From: Streptomyces violaceoruber
GTDB lineage: Bacteria > Actinomycetota > Actinomycetes > Streptomycetales > Streptomycetaceae
NCBI GenBank assembly: GCA_000720805.1
Contig: JODI01000016.1
Coordinates: forward strand, 191,308 to 255,307
Direction: 5' to 3'
Length of the DNA stretch: 64,000 bases
Shown: one piece after another, positions 23,992-30,679 of the stretch
How the letters are laid out: every line of letters begins with the position of its first letter
Position numbering within the stretch: the first letter of the stretch is position 1
Notes under the pieces: generated by a model
The model's database searches: none
What the model saw: only the letters and a program-made list of their open reading frames with translations
What the model was told of the DNA's origin: nothing
Program-made: the position numbers and the translations under genes

Positions 23992-26081
23992 GCACGCCCC
24001 GGCAGGTTGAGCCGCCCACCGAGGACCTGGCGCGGCTCGCCGCGCTGCACGGCGTCGCCACCTCCTACAGTCCGTCCCCGGGCCGTACGGTCGCCGCCTC
24101 GGCCACCGCGGTGACCCGGGCCCTGGCCGCCGTGGGCGTCGCCGCGGACACTCCGGAGGCCGTGCGCGCCGCGCTCGCCGCCCGCGAGGAGGAGCTGCGC
24201 GAGCGGCTGCTGCCGCCGACCGTGGTGGGCTGGAGCGGCGGTACGCCCGACGCCCTCGACGCCCTTCCGGCCGGCACCCTGCTGCGTATCACCACCGAGC
24301 AGGGCGAGACCCGCGACGCCATCGACCGACTCCCGCCCGGAGTGCACCGGTTGACCGCGACCGCCCCCGACGGCCGTACCGCCGACGCCCATCTGATCAT
24401 CGCCCCGCCGCGACTGCCCACGCACCCCGGACGGTCGTACGGCCTCCTCGTCCAGCTGTACTCCCTCCTCTCGCGGCGCTCCTGGGGCATGGGCGACCTC
24501 GGTGACCTCGCCGAACTGACCTCCTGGGCCGGCCGCGCGCTCGGCGCCGGCTTCGTCCAGGTCAACCCGCTCCACGCGGCCGTACCCGGTGCGGTGCCCG
24601 GCGCACCCACGGACCCCTCCCCCTACCGTCCCTCCTCACGCCGCTTCCCCGACCCGGTCCACCTGCGGGTGGAGGACGTACCCGAGTACGCCTACCTGCC
24701 GGATCGCGAAGCCCTGCGGCCCCTGCTGGAGCGGGCCGACCGCCTGCGCGCGTCCGTACTGGAGAAGGGCGCGCTGATCGACCGGGACGCGGTGTGGGAG
24801 CTGAAGCGGGCGGCGCTGGAGCTGGTGAGCGAGGTGCCGCTCGGGCCCGGCCGGGACGCCGCCTACCGCGACTACCTTGCCGAACAGGGCCAGGCCCTGG
24901 AGGACCACGCCACCTGGTACGCGCTCGCCGAGGTCCACGGCTCCGACTGGCACCAGTGGCCGACCGCCCTGCGCGACCCCCGCTCGGCCGAAACGGCCCA
25001 CGCCCGCCGGGAGTTGACGGACCGCGTCGACTTCCACCGCCGGCTCGCCTGGCTCACCGACACCCAGCTCGCCGCCGCCCAGCGCGCCGCACGCGAGGCC
25101 GGCATGCCGGTCGGGATCGTCCACGACCTCGCGGTCGGGGTGCACCCCGGCGGCGCCGACGCCTGGGCGCAGCAGGATCATTTCGCGGCCGGCATGTCCG
25201 TCGGCGCGCCCCCGGACGCCTTCAACGCACGCGGCCAGGACTGGGGCCTGCCGCCCTGGCGCCCGGACCGGCTGGCCGAGTCCGGCTACGAGCCGTTCCG
25301 CGCCCTGCTGCAAGCACTGTTCCGCTACGCGGGCGCCCTGCGCATCGACCATGTCATGGGCCTGTTCCGGCTGTGGTGGGTCCCGCTGGGCGAGGCGCCC
25401 ACGGAGGGTACGTACGTCCACTACGACGCCGAGGCCATGCTCGCCGTACTGGTGCTGGAGGCCTGGCGGGCCGGAGCGGTGGTGATCGGCGAGGACCTCG
25501 GCACGGTCGAACCCGGGGTGCGCGAGGCGCTGCGCGAGCGGGGGGTGCTCGGTACGTCGGTCCTGTGGTTCGAGCGGGACTGGGAGGGCGACGGCCGTCC
25601 TCTGCCGCCCGACCGCTGGCGCGCCGACTGCCTGGCCACCGCCACCACCCACGACCTGCCGCCCACCGCCGCCCGCCTCACCGGCGAACACGTCGAACTC
25701 CGCGACAGTCTCGGCCTGTTGACCCGTCCCCTGGAGGAGGAGCGGGCCGAGGCCTCGGCGGACACCGCGGAATGGCTGGCCCTGCTGACCCGCCTCGACC
25801 TCCTCCGCGGCACGGCCGGCGGCCCCGACCCCTCCTCGGAGGAGGCCGAGATCCAGGCCGTCCACCGCTTCCTCCTCCAGACCCCGGCCCGCATGATCGG
25901 TATCTGGCTCCCCGACGGCGTCGGCGACCGCCGCCCCCAGAACCTCCCGGGAACCTGGGACCAGTACCCGAACTGGCGCCTCCCCGTCGCGGACACGGAG
26001 GGCCGTCCGGTGACCCTGGAGCAACTGGCGGCGTCGGCGAGGCTGCGGGCACTGGTGGAGGTGCTGCGGCCGTCGCCGTAG
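23988..26081 (+). CDS. malQ: 4-alpha-glucanotransferase (amylomaltase)
   Basis: This 697-aa GH77 enzyme transfers alpha-1,4-glucan segments in maltodextrin and glycogen metabolism in the cytoplasm. Hallmarks are LLVQLYSLLSRRSWGMGDLG, LRIDHVMGLFRLWWVP (nucleophile Asp region), VIGEDLGTVEPGVREAL (acid/base Glu) and ATTHDLPPTAA. The N-terminal region (about 1-140) is the extra beta domain of actinobacterial MalQ. Its start lies in the last unit of the repeat array, with GGAG 7 bases upstream. A hairpin terminator follows the stop. Confidence 0.95.
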   Translation: MSTPRQVEPPTEDLARLAALHGVATSYSPSPGRTVAASATAVTRALAAVGVAADTPEAVRAALAAREEELRERLLPPTVVGWSGGTPDALDALPAGTLLRITTEQGETRDAIDRLPPGVHRLTATAPDGRTADAHLIIAPPRLPTHPGRSYGLLVQLYSLLSRRSWGMGDLGDLAELTSWAGRALGAGFVQVNPLHAAVPGAVPGAPTDPSPYRPSSRRFPDPVHLRVEDVPEYAYLPDREALRPLLERADRLRASVLEKGALIDRDAVWELKRAALELVSEVPLGPGRDAAYRDYLAEQGQALEDHATWYALAEVHGSDWHQWPTALRDPRSAETAHARRELTDRVDFHRRLAWLTDTQLAAAQRAAREAGMPVGIVHDLAVGVHPGGADAWAQQDHFAAGMSVGAPPDAFNARGQDWGLPPWRPDRLAESGYEPFRALLQALFRYAGALRIDHVMGLFRLWWVPLGEAPTEGTYVHYDAEAMLAVLVLEAWRAGAVVIGEDLGTVEPGVREALRERGVLGTSVLWFERDWEGDGRPLPPDRWRADCLATATTHDLPPTAARLTGEHVELRDSLGLLTRPLEEERAEASADTAEWLALLTRLDLLRGTAGGPDPSSEEAEIQAVHRFLLQTPARMIGIWLPDGVGDRRPQNLPGTWDQYPNWRLPVADTEGRPVTLEQLAASARLRALVEVLRPSP

Positions 26082-26083
26082 CC

Positions 26084-26103
26084 GCGGGGGGCACCACCCC
26101 CGC
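26084..26103. terminator. Terminator hairpin after malQ
   Basis: GCGGGGG pairs with CCCCCGC around a 6-base loop, 3 bases after the malQ stop. The stem is short (7 bp). Confidence 0.5.
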
Positions 26104-26159
26104 ACCTCATACGCCCCCCCGGACGCGCACCGCCGACCCCCGTTAGATACTTTGGCACC

Positions 26160-26441
26160 GTGGACAAGAAGAACGCCCTGCGCGCCGGCGCCCTGGCTGC
26201 CGGTACGACGCTGATGATGCTGCTCATGTCGTCGCCCGCCCTCGCGCTGACCCGCGACGACGGCGACGACCCCGGCCAGGGCCTGAGCGTCATCGAGACG
26301 CTGGGCCTCTACGTCGTGGCGCCCCTCGTGCTGTTCGGGGTCATCGCCGGCCTCGTGCTGGTCCTGGACAAGTCGCACGAGTCGCACCGCGTCACCACCC
26401 GCAACGTCAAGACCAAGCCCAAGGCCGCCTCCGAGGCCTGA
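26160..26441 (+). CDS. Small membrane protein with signal-like N-terminus
   Basis: The product is 93 aa from GTG 26160. A first hydrophobic segment (ALAAGTTLMMLLMSSPALA) could be a cleavable signal; a second (LYVVAPLVLFGVIAGLVLVL) spans the membrane and is followed by a basic tail ending KPKAASEA. Such short proteins commonly follow malQ in Streptomyces. I cannot assign a function. Confidence 0.7.
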   Translation: MDKKNALRAGALAAGTTLMMLLMSSPALALTRDDGDDPGQGLSVIETLGLYVVAPLVLFGVIAGLVLVLDKSHESHRVTTRNVKTKPKAASEA

Positions 26442-26632
26442 GCCGGGAGTCGCAGCGCCAGAGCACGGCTCCGGCTCCGCACGCTTCCTCCGGGGCGCCG
26501 CCCCCGCCCATGTACGCCGTACGTGGGCGAGGCCGGCGCCTTCGGCATGTCCGGGCAGGTCACACCCCGGCGCCCCCCGTCCGGGCAGTGCCCGCCCGTA
26601 CCACCCACAGCGCCCGCGGTCCGGCAGCACCC

Positions 26633-27211
26633 TCAGGGACTCGGCGCCGTGAGATACCGCTGCACCGTCGGTCCCAGCCACGCCACGGCCTCCTCCCGGG
26701 CCAGCCCGACGGCGGGCGGAAACCGCAGCACGTACCGCGTCAGCGCCAGCCCCAGCAACTGGGTCGCCACGAGTGCTGCCCGGGCCGGCGCCTGCTCGGG
26801 GTCGGGGCACACCTGGAGGGCGACCGGCAGCAACTGGTCCCGGAAGATGCCCTGCATGCGCAGCGCCCCGTCCTGATTGGTCACACCGACCCGCAGCAGC
26901 GCGGTGAGCACCTCGTTCTCCTCCCACATGTCGAGGAAGTGGTTCACCAGCGCCCGGCCGACCTCCTGCCGCGGCAGGGACCGCAGGTCCGGCAGCTTCA
27001 GGTCGACCGCGACGGCCGCCGCGAACAGGCCCTCCTTGTTGCCGAAGTAGCGCATCACCATGGACGGGTCGATGGCCGCGTCCTTGGCGATGGCGCGGAT
27101 GGTGGCCCGCTCGTAGCCGTCGGCCGCGAAGCGTTCACGCGCGGCGGCGAGGATCGCGTTCCGGGTCGTGTCGGAGCGCTTTGCCTGCGGGGAAGAGGTG
27201 CTCTCAGCCAT
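26633..27211 (-). CDS. TetR-family transcriptional regulator
   Basis: The product is 192 aa. The N-terminal HTH has NAILAAARERFAADGYERAT and IDPSMVMRYFGNKEGLF (residues about 17-62). The ATG at 27211 abuts a 14-base box, and the gene is divergent from an FAD monooxygenase. By arrangement it represses both genes through the palindromic boxes between them. The C-terminal ligand pocket is hydrophobic; the ligand is unknown. Confidence 0.9.
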   Translation of the reverse strand: MAESTSSPQAKRSDTTRNAILAAARERFAADGYERATIRAIAKDAAIDPSMVMRYFGNKEGLFAAAVAVDLKLPDLRSLPRQEVGRALVNHFLDMWEENEVLTALLRVGVTNQDGALRMQGIFRDQLLPVALQVCPDPEQAPARAALVATQLLGLALTRYVLRFPPAVGLAREEAVAWLGPTVQRYLTAPSP

Positions 27212-27212
27212 G

Positions 27213-27323
27213 CCAACGAGCGTAGGCCAACACGCGTGGGCCAACAACCGTTGACATTCGACGTCGACCGTCCTAGCTTTGCCAACAAGCGTTGACCAAC
27301 AGTTGTTGACCAACATGCGTTGG
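27213..27323. promoter_or_regulatory. Two triplets of a 14-bp box (CCAAC-N4-GTTGG type) in the TetR/monooxygenase promoter region
   Basis: Boxes CCAACGAGCGTAGG, CCAACACGCGTGGG and CCAACAACCGTTGA abut at 27213, 27227 and 27241. After a 27-base gap, CCAACAAGCGTTGA, CCAACAGTTGTTGA and CCAACATGCGTTGG abut at 27282, 27296 and 27310. The last is an outer palindrome CCAAC/GTTGG. They are candidate operators for the TetR regulator. One triplet faces each gene. Confidence 0.8.
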
Positions 27324-27340
27324 CACCCCGGGAGGTCTCC

Positions 27341-28828
27341 ATGGACAGCACCGCCGGAATCACCGGAACCACTGGAACCACTCGCACTCCCACCCCCGTG
27401 ATCGTCGTGGGCTCCGGCCCCACCGGTCTCCTCCTGGCCGGTGATCTCGCCACCGCCGGCGTCCCCGTCACCCTCGTGGAGAAGCGCACCCATGAGATCA
27501 GCAATCTCTCGCGGGCCTTCGTCGTGCATGCCCGCACCCTCGAACAACTGGACGCCCGGGGGCTGGCCGACGACGTCGAGGCGGCCGGCCGCACCCTCGA
27601 CAGCCTCCGCCTCTTCACCCGCCTCGAGCTCGACCTCGCCACCCTCCCCTCCCGCTTCAACCACCTGCTCGTCATCCCGCAGTACGAGGTCGAGAAGACC
27701 CTGGAGCGGCGAGCCGTGGCGGCAGGCGTTCAGTTCCGGTACGAGTCCGAGGTGACCGGGCTGACCCAGGACGCGGACGGGGTCACCCTCGAGGTGAGCG
27801 GACCCGGCGGGAAGGCGGAGACCCTGCGTGCCGCGTACGTCGTCGGCGCCGACGGGATGCGCAGTGCCGTCCGGAACGCGGTCGGGCTGCCTTTCCCCGG
27901 CCGCTCCGTCATCCGGTCCATCGTGCTGGCGGACGTGAAGCTCGCCGAGGAGCCCGAGTTCCTGTTCACCGCCAACGCCGTCCGTGGCGTCTTCGCCTTC
28001 CTCGCGCCCTTCGGGGACGGGTACTACCGCGTCTTCGGCTGGCACCACGGCCGCAACGTCTCCGACGACGAGCCCGTCGACCTCGACGAGATCAAGGAGA
28101 TCGCCCGGATCGCCTTCGGCCGGGACTTCGGGATGCACGACGCCCGCTGGGTGTCCCGCTTCCACAGCGACGAACGCCAGGCGCCCGCGTACCGAGTGGG
28201 CCGGGTCCTCCTCGCCGGGGACGCCGCCCACGTCCACAGTCCGGCCGGCGGGCAGGGCCTGAACACCGGCCTGCAGGACGCGGCCAACCTCAGCTGGAAG
28301 CTCGCCCAGGTCGTCCACGGCCACGCGGGCCCGCGGCTCCTCGACACCTACCAGGCCGAGCGGCACCCCGTCGGCAGGTCCGTGCTGCGCAGCAGCGGCG
28401 GCCTGGTCCGGCTCGGCATGGCCAGGCGTCCTTGGACCCGTGCCCTGCGCTCCGCACTGACCGGCTTCCTCAAGGCCGCCGCCCCGGCCCGCCGCAGGAT
28501 GGCCGGACAGATCACCGGCATCGGCTACAAGTACGCGGCACCCCGGGGTGCCCACCGCCTCACCGGCACCCGTGTCCCCGACGTCGCCCTGGAGAGCGGC
28601 CGCCTCTACGAGGCCCTGCGCGGCGGCCGGTTCGTCCTGATCACACCGAGGACCTTCGCGTCGTACGAGGATCAGGGCGCCGCCCGCAAGGACCGGCTCG
28701 CGAGGGAGCACTGGGCGAGCGACCGGCGTACGGCCGTGCTGGTGCGCCCCGACGGATATGTGGCGTGGGCGGCGGACACCGCCGAGCCGGCCGCGATCGA
28801 GGCGGCCCTCGCCGCGCACGTCGGCTGA
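27341..28828 (+). CDS. FAD-dependent aromatic monooxygenase (PheA/TfdB-type)
   Basis: The product is 495 aa from ATG 27341, 5 bases after GGAGG. FAD-binding motifs are GSGPTGLLLAGDL (GxGxxG, about 21-33), GADGMRSAVRNAVG and LAGDAAHVHSPAGGQGLN followed by TGLQDAANLSWKLA. A thioredoxin-like C-terminal part follows. Such class A flavin monooxygenases hydroxylate phenols or polyketide-like substrates, often for degradation or antibiotic inactivation. Divergent TetR control suggests induction by the substrate. Confidence 0.9.
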   Translation: MDSTAGITGTTGTTRTPTPVIVVGSGPTGLLLAGDLATAGVPVTLVEKRTHEISNLSRAFVVHARTLEQLDARGLADDVEAAGRTLDSLRLFTRLELDLATLPSRFNHLLVIPQYEVEKTLERRAVAAGVQFRYESEVTGLTQDADGVTLEVSGPGGKAETLRAAYVVGADGMRSAVRNAVGLPFPGRSVIRSIVLADVKLAEEPEFLFTANAVRGVFAFLAPFGDGYYRVFGWHHGRNVSDDEPVDLDEIKEIARIAFGRDFGMHDARWVSRFHSDERQAPAYRVGRVLLAGDAAHVHSPAGGQGLNTGLQDAANLSWKLAQVVHGHAGPRLLDTYQAERHPVGRSVLRSSGGLVRLGMARRPWTRALRSALTGFLKAAAPARRRMAGQITGIGYKYAAPRGAHRLTGTRVPDVALESGRLYEALRGGRFVLITPRTFASYEDQGAARKDRLAREHWASDRRTAVLVRPDGYVAWAADTAEPAAIEAALAAHVG

Positions 28829-28857
28829 GCCGCCCCGGAGGAGCGGGGGTCCGGGGT

Positions 28858-28902
28858 CTTGGGGCGGGGGCCGTGGACCCGGGGTCGTGGGGCGGGGGCC
28901 GT
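28858..28902. repeat. Two-copy GGGGCGGGGGCCGTGG direct repeat
   Basis: GGGGCGGGGGCCGTGG occurs twice about 25 bases apart in the short gap between the convergent monooxygenase and MarR genes. No function is apparent. Confidence 0.6.
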
Positions 28903-28906
28903 GGTC

Positions 28907-29425
28907 CTACTTCTTCGCCGTCTCCGTCGACAGCAGCAACTCCCGCAGCAGGCCGACCAGTTGGCCGGCCTGTTCGGCGTCCAGGGCGGACAGGGCCTCC
29001 GTCTGGACGGCGAGGCCCGCGCCGACCGCCCGGTCGACCAGCGTCAGGCCCTCCTCGGTGAGCGTGACCTGGAGGCCGCGACGGTCGTGCGGGTCGGGGG
29101 AGCGGCGCAGCAGCCCGGCGCGTTCCAGCTTGTCGAGGCGGCCGGTCATGCCGCCGGTGGTGAGCATGAGCGTCGCCGACAACTGGCGGGGCGAGAGGGT
29201 GTACGGCTCGCCGGAGCGGCGCAGGGTGGCCAGGACGTCGAACTCGCCGCGTCCGATGCCGAGCGCCCCGTACACCTTCTCCATGCGGTCGCCCATCGCA
29301 CGCGAAAGCCGGTGGATCCGGCCGAAGACCGCCATGGCGGACGTGTCGAGGTCGGGCCGCACCTCGGACCACTGCTCGATGATCGCGTCGACGGGGTCCT
29401 CGCGCCGGGCGCGCTGTGCACTCAT
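28907..29425 (-). CDS. MarR-family transcriptional regulator
   Basis: The product is 172 aa from ATG 29425. The winged-helix region reads EFDVLATLRRSG, LSPRQLSATLMLTTGGMTGR and LDKLERAGLLRRSPDPHDRR, the last being the wing. It is divergent from an EamA-type exporter gene and likely represses both through the three palindromic boxes at 29462-29502. MarR proteins usually lift repression on binding phenolic compounds or oxidation. Confidence 0.92.
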   Translation of the reverse strand: MSAQRARREDPVDAIIEQWSEVRPDLDTSAMAVFGRIHRLSRAMGDRMEKVYGALGIGRGEFDVLATLRRSGEPYTLSPRQLSATLMLTTGGMTGRLDKLERAGLLRRSPDPHDRRGLQVTLTEEGLTLVDRAVGAGLAVQTEALSALDAEQAGQLVGLLRELLLSTETAKK

Positions 29426-29461
29426 GGACCGAGTATCCGTGGGCCACCGGTCACCCGCAAG

Positions 29462-29502
29462 CAAGTAGCTTGACTGCAAGTTGCTTAGCGCTAAGCTACT
29501 TA
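29462..29502. promoter_or_regulatory. Three 11-bp palindromic MarR boxes at 15-bp spacing
   Basis: CAAGTAGCTTG (29462), CAAGTTGCTTA (29477) and TAAGCTACTTA (29492) start exactly 15 bases apart. The outer boxes form a perfect AAGTAGCTT/AAGCTACTT inverted repeat, and GCTTAGCGCTAAGC (29483-29496) is itself a perfect palindrome. They lie between the divergent MarR and EamA genes. Confidence 0.8.
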
Positions 29503-29533
29503 TCTCCAAGTCACCTTCTGAAGGGTGCCGGTC

Positions 29534-30679
29534 ATGAAGCGGCCCGCGACCGTCCTGCTCACCGCCCTCGCCCCCGTCTCCTGGGGAACCACCTACGCCG
29601 TCACCACCGAGTTCCTCCCGCCCGACCGCCCCCTGTTCACGGGGCTCATGCGCGCGCTGCCCGCCGGACTGGTCCTGCTGGCCCTCGCCCGGGTGCTGCC
29701 GCGGGGCCCGTGGTGGGGGAAGGCCGCGGTGCTCGGGGCGCTGAACATCGGCGCCTTCTTCCCGCTGCTGTTCCTGTCGGCGTACCGGATGCCGGGCGGT
29801 ATGGCGGCGGTCGTCGGGTCGGTCGGCCCGCTGTTCGTCGTCGGTCTCTCGGCGCTGCTGCTGGGGCAGCGGCCGGCGGCACGGAGTGTGCTGACCGGGG
29901 TGGTGGCCGCGTTCGGGGTGAGCCTGGTCGTGCTGAAGGCGGCCGGGGCCCTCGACACCGTGGGTGTGTCGGCCGCGCTCGCCTCGGCCGCCTCGATGTC
30001 CGCCGGTACGGTCCTGACCAAGCGCTGGGGCCGCCCGGACGGGGTCGGGCCGCTCGCGCTCACCGCCTGGCAGCTGACCGCGGGCGGACTGCTCATCGCC
30101 CCCGTCGCGCTCCTGGTCGAGGGTGCGCCGCCCGCGCTGGACGCCCGGGCGGTCGGCGGCTACCTCTACCTGGCCCTCGCGAACACGGCGGTCGCGTACT
30201 GGCTCTGGTTCCGCGGCATCGGCCGGCTCACGGCCACCCAGGTCACTTTCCTGGGCCCCCTGTCACCGCTGACCGCCGCGGTGGTCGGCTGGGCCGCGCT
30301 CGGCCAGACGCTGACGCCGGTCCAACTGACCGGCATGGCGCTGGCGTTCGGGGCGACGGTCGCCGGACAGCTCCGCATCGGCGGGGACCTGGAAAAGACG
30401 GACGGGGGCGCCCGGCGCGGTGCCGGACGCCCCCATCGCCGTACAGAAGACGGCTGGTGCTCGGACGGCTGGTGCTCAGCCGACCGCTGCTCCGACCACT
30501 CCTGCTCCGACCACTCCTACTCGGCCGCCGCGGCGTCCGCCGCCTGCGCCTTCAGTGCGCGTTCCACGCCCGCGCGGGACTCGGAGATCAGCCGCCGCAG
30601 GGCCGCGCTGGGCTCCGCGGAGGCCAGCCACTCGTCGGTCCTGCGCAGGGTCTCCTCGGAGACCTGGATCGACGGGTAG
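29534..30679 (+). CDS. EamA/DMT-family transporter, with abnormal C-terminal extension
   Basis: ATG 29534 is 8 bases after AAGGG (a GTG at 29525 is possible). Residues about 1-288 form a normal 10-span EamA exporter with two repeats (SWGTTYAVTTEFLPP, AYWLWFRGIG, LTPVQLTGMALAFGATVAG). After GGDLEKTDGG the frame has no stop and runs about 90 residues of low-complexity Cys/Ser/Asp sequence through a terminator hairpin and 163 bases into the convergent pepN gene. Family members stop near residue 300. A lost stop codon or frameshift is likely. Confidence 0.85.
   Translation: MKRPATVLLTALAPVSWGTTYAVTTEFLPPDRPLFTGLMRALPAGLVLLALARVLPRGPWWGKAAVLGALNIGAFFPLLFLSAYRMPGGMAAVVGSVGPLFVVGLSALLLGQRPAARSVLTGVVAAFGVSLVVLKAAGALDTVGVSAALASAASMSAGTVLTKRWGRPDGVGPLALTAWQLTAGGLLIAPVALLVEGAPPALDARAVGGYLYLALANTAVAYWLWFRGIGRLTATQVTFLGPLSPLTAAVVGWAALGQTLTPVQLTGMALAFGATVAGQLRIGGDLEKTDGGARRGAGRPHRRTEDGWCSDGWCSADRCSDHSCSDHSYSAAAASAACAFSARSTPARDSEISRRRAALGSAEASHSSVLRRVSSETWIDG
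30404..30434. terminator. Bidirectional terminator between EamA and pepN
   Basis: GGGGGCG-C-CCGGC pairs with GCCGG-A-CGCCCCC (12 pairs, one mismatch, 5-base loop). It lies inside the open tail of the EamA frame and 82 bases past the pepN stop. Confidence 0.8.

Larger units (their letters stand above)
23842..23993 (+). repeat. Seven-unit degenerate tandem repeat linking the small ORF to malQ
   Basis: Units of 19-25 bases with core GCGGAGCCGTAGATGACC begin at about 23842, 23864, 23886, 23911, 23935, 23955 and 23975. The first holds the upstream stop codon (TAG 23854) and the last holds the malQ ATG (23988). Most carry GGAG followed 6 bases later by ATG, so the unit itself resembles a translation-initiation module. 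The last three are exactly 20 bases apart. Confidence 0.85.

Noticed and set aside
23842..23993. Possible CRISPR array
   Set aside because: Units abut with no spacers of constant length, repeats are degenerate, and no cas genes are in the window.
27213..27323. Possible iteron-type origin
   Set aside because: The boxes lie in a divergent promoter between a TetR gene and its likely target; no replication gene or AT-rich melting region is present.
26633..28819. Extended minus-strand frame that would fuse a long N-terminus to the TetR regulator
   Set aside because: The extension is antisense to the FAD monooxygenase. The TetR homology begins at the ATG at 27211, which abuts the operator boxes.
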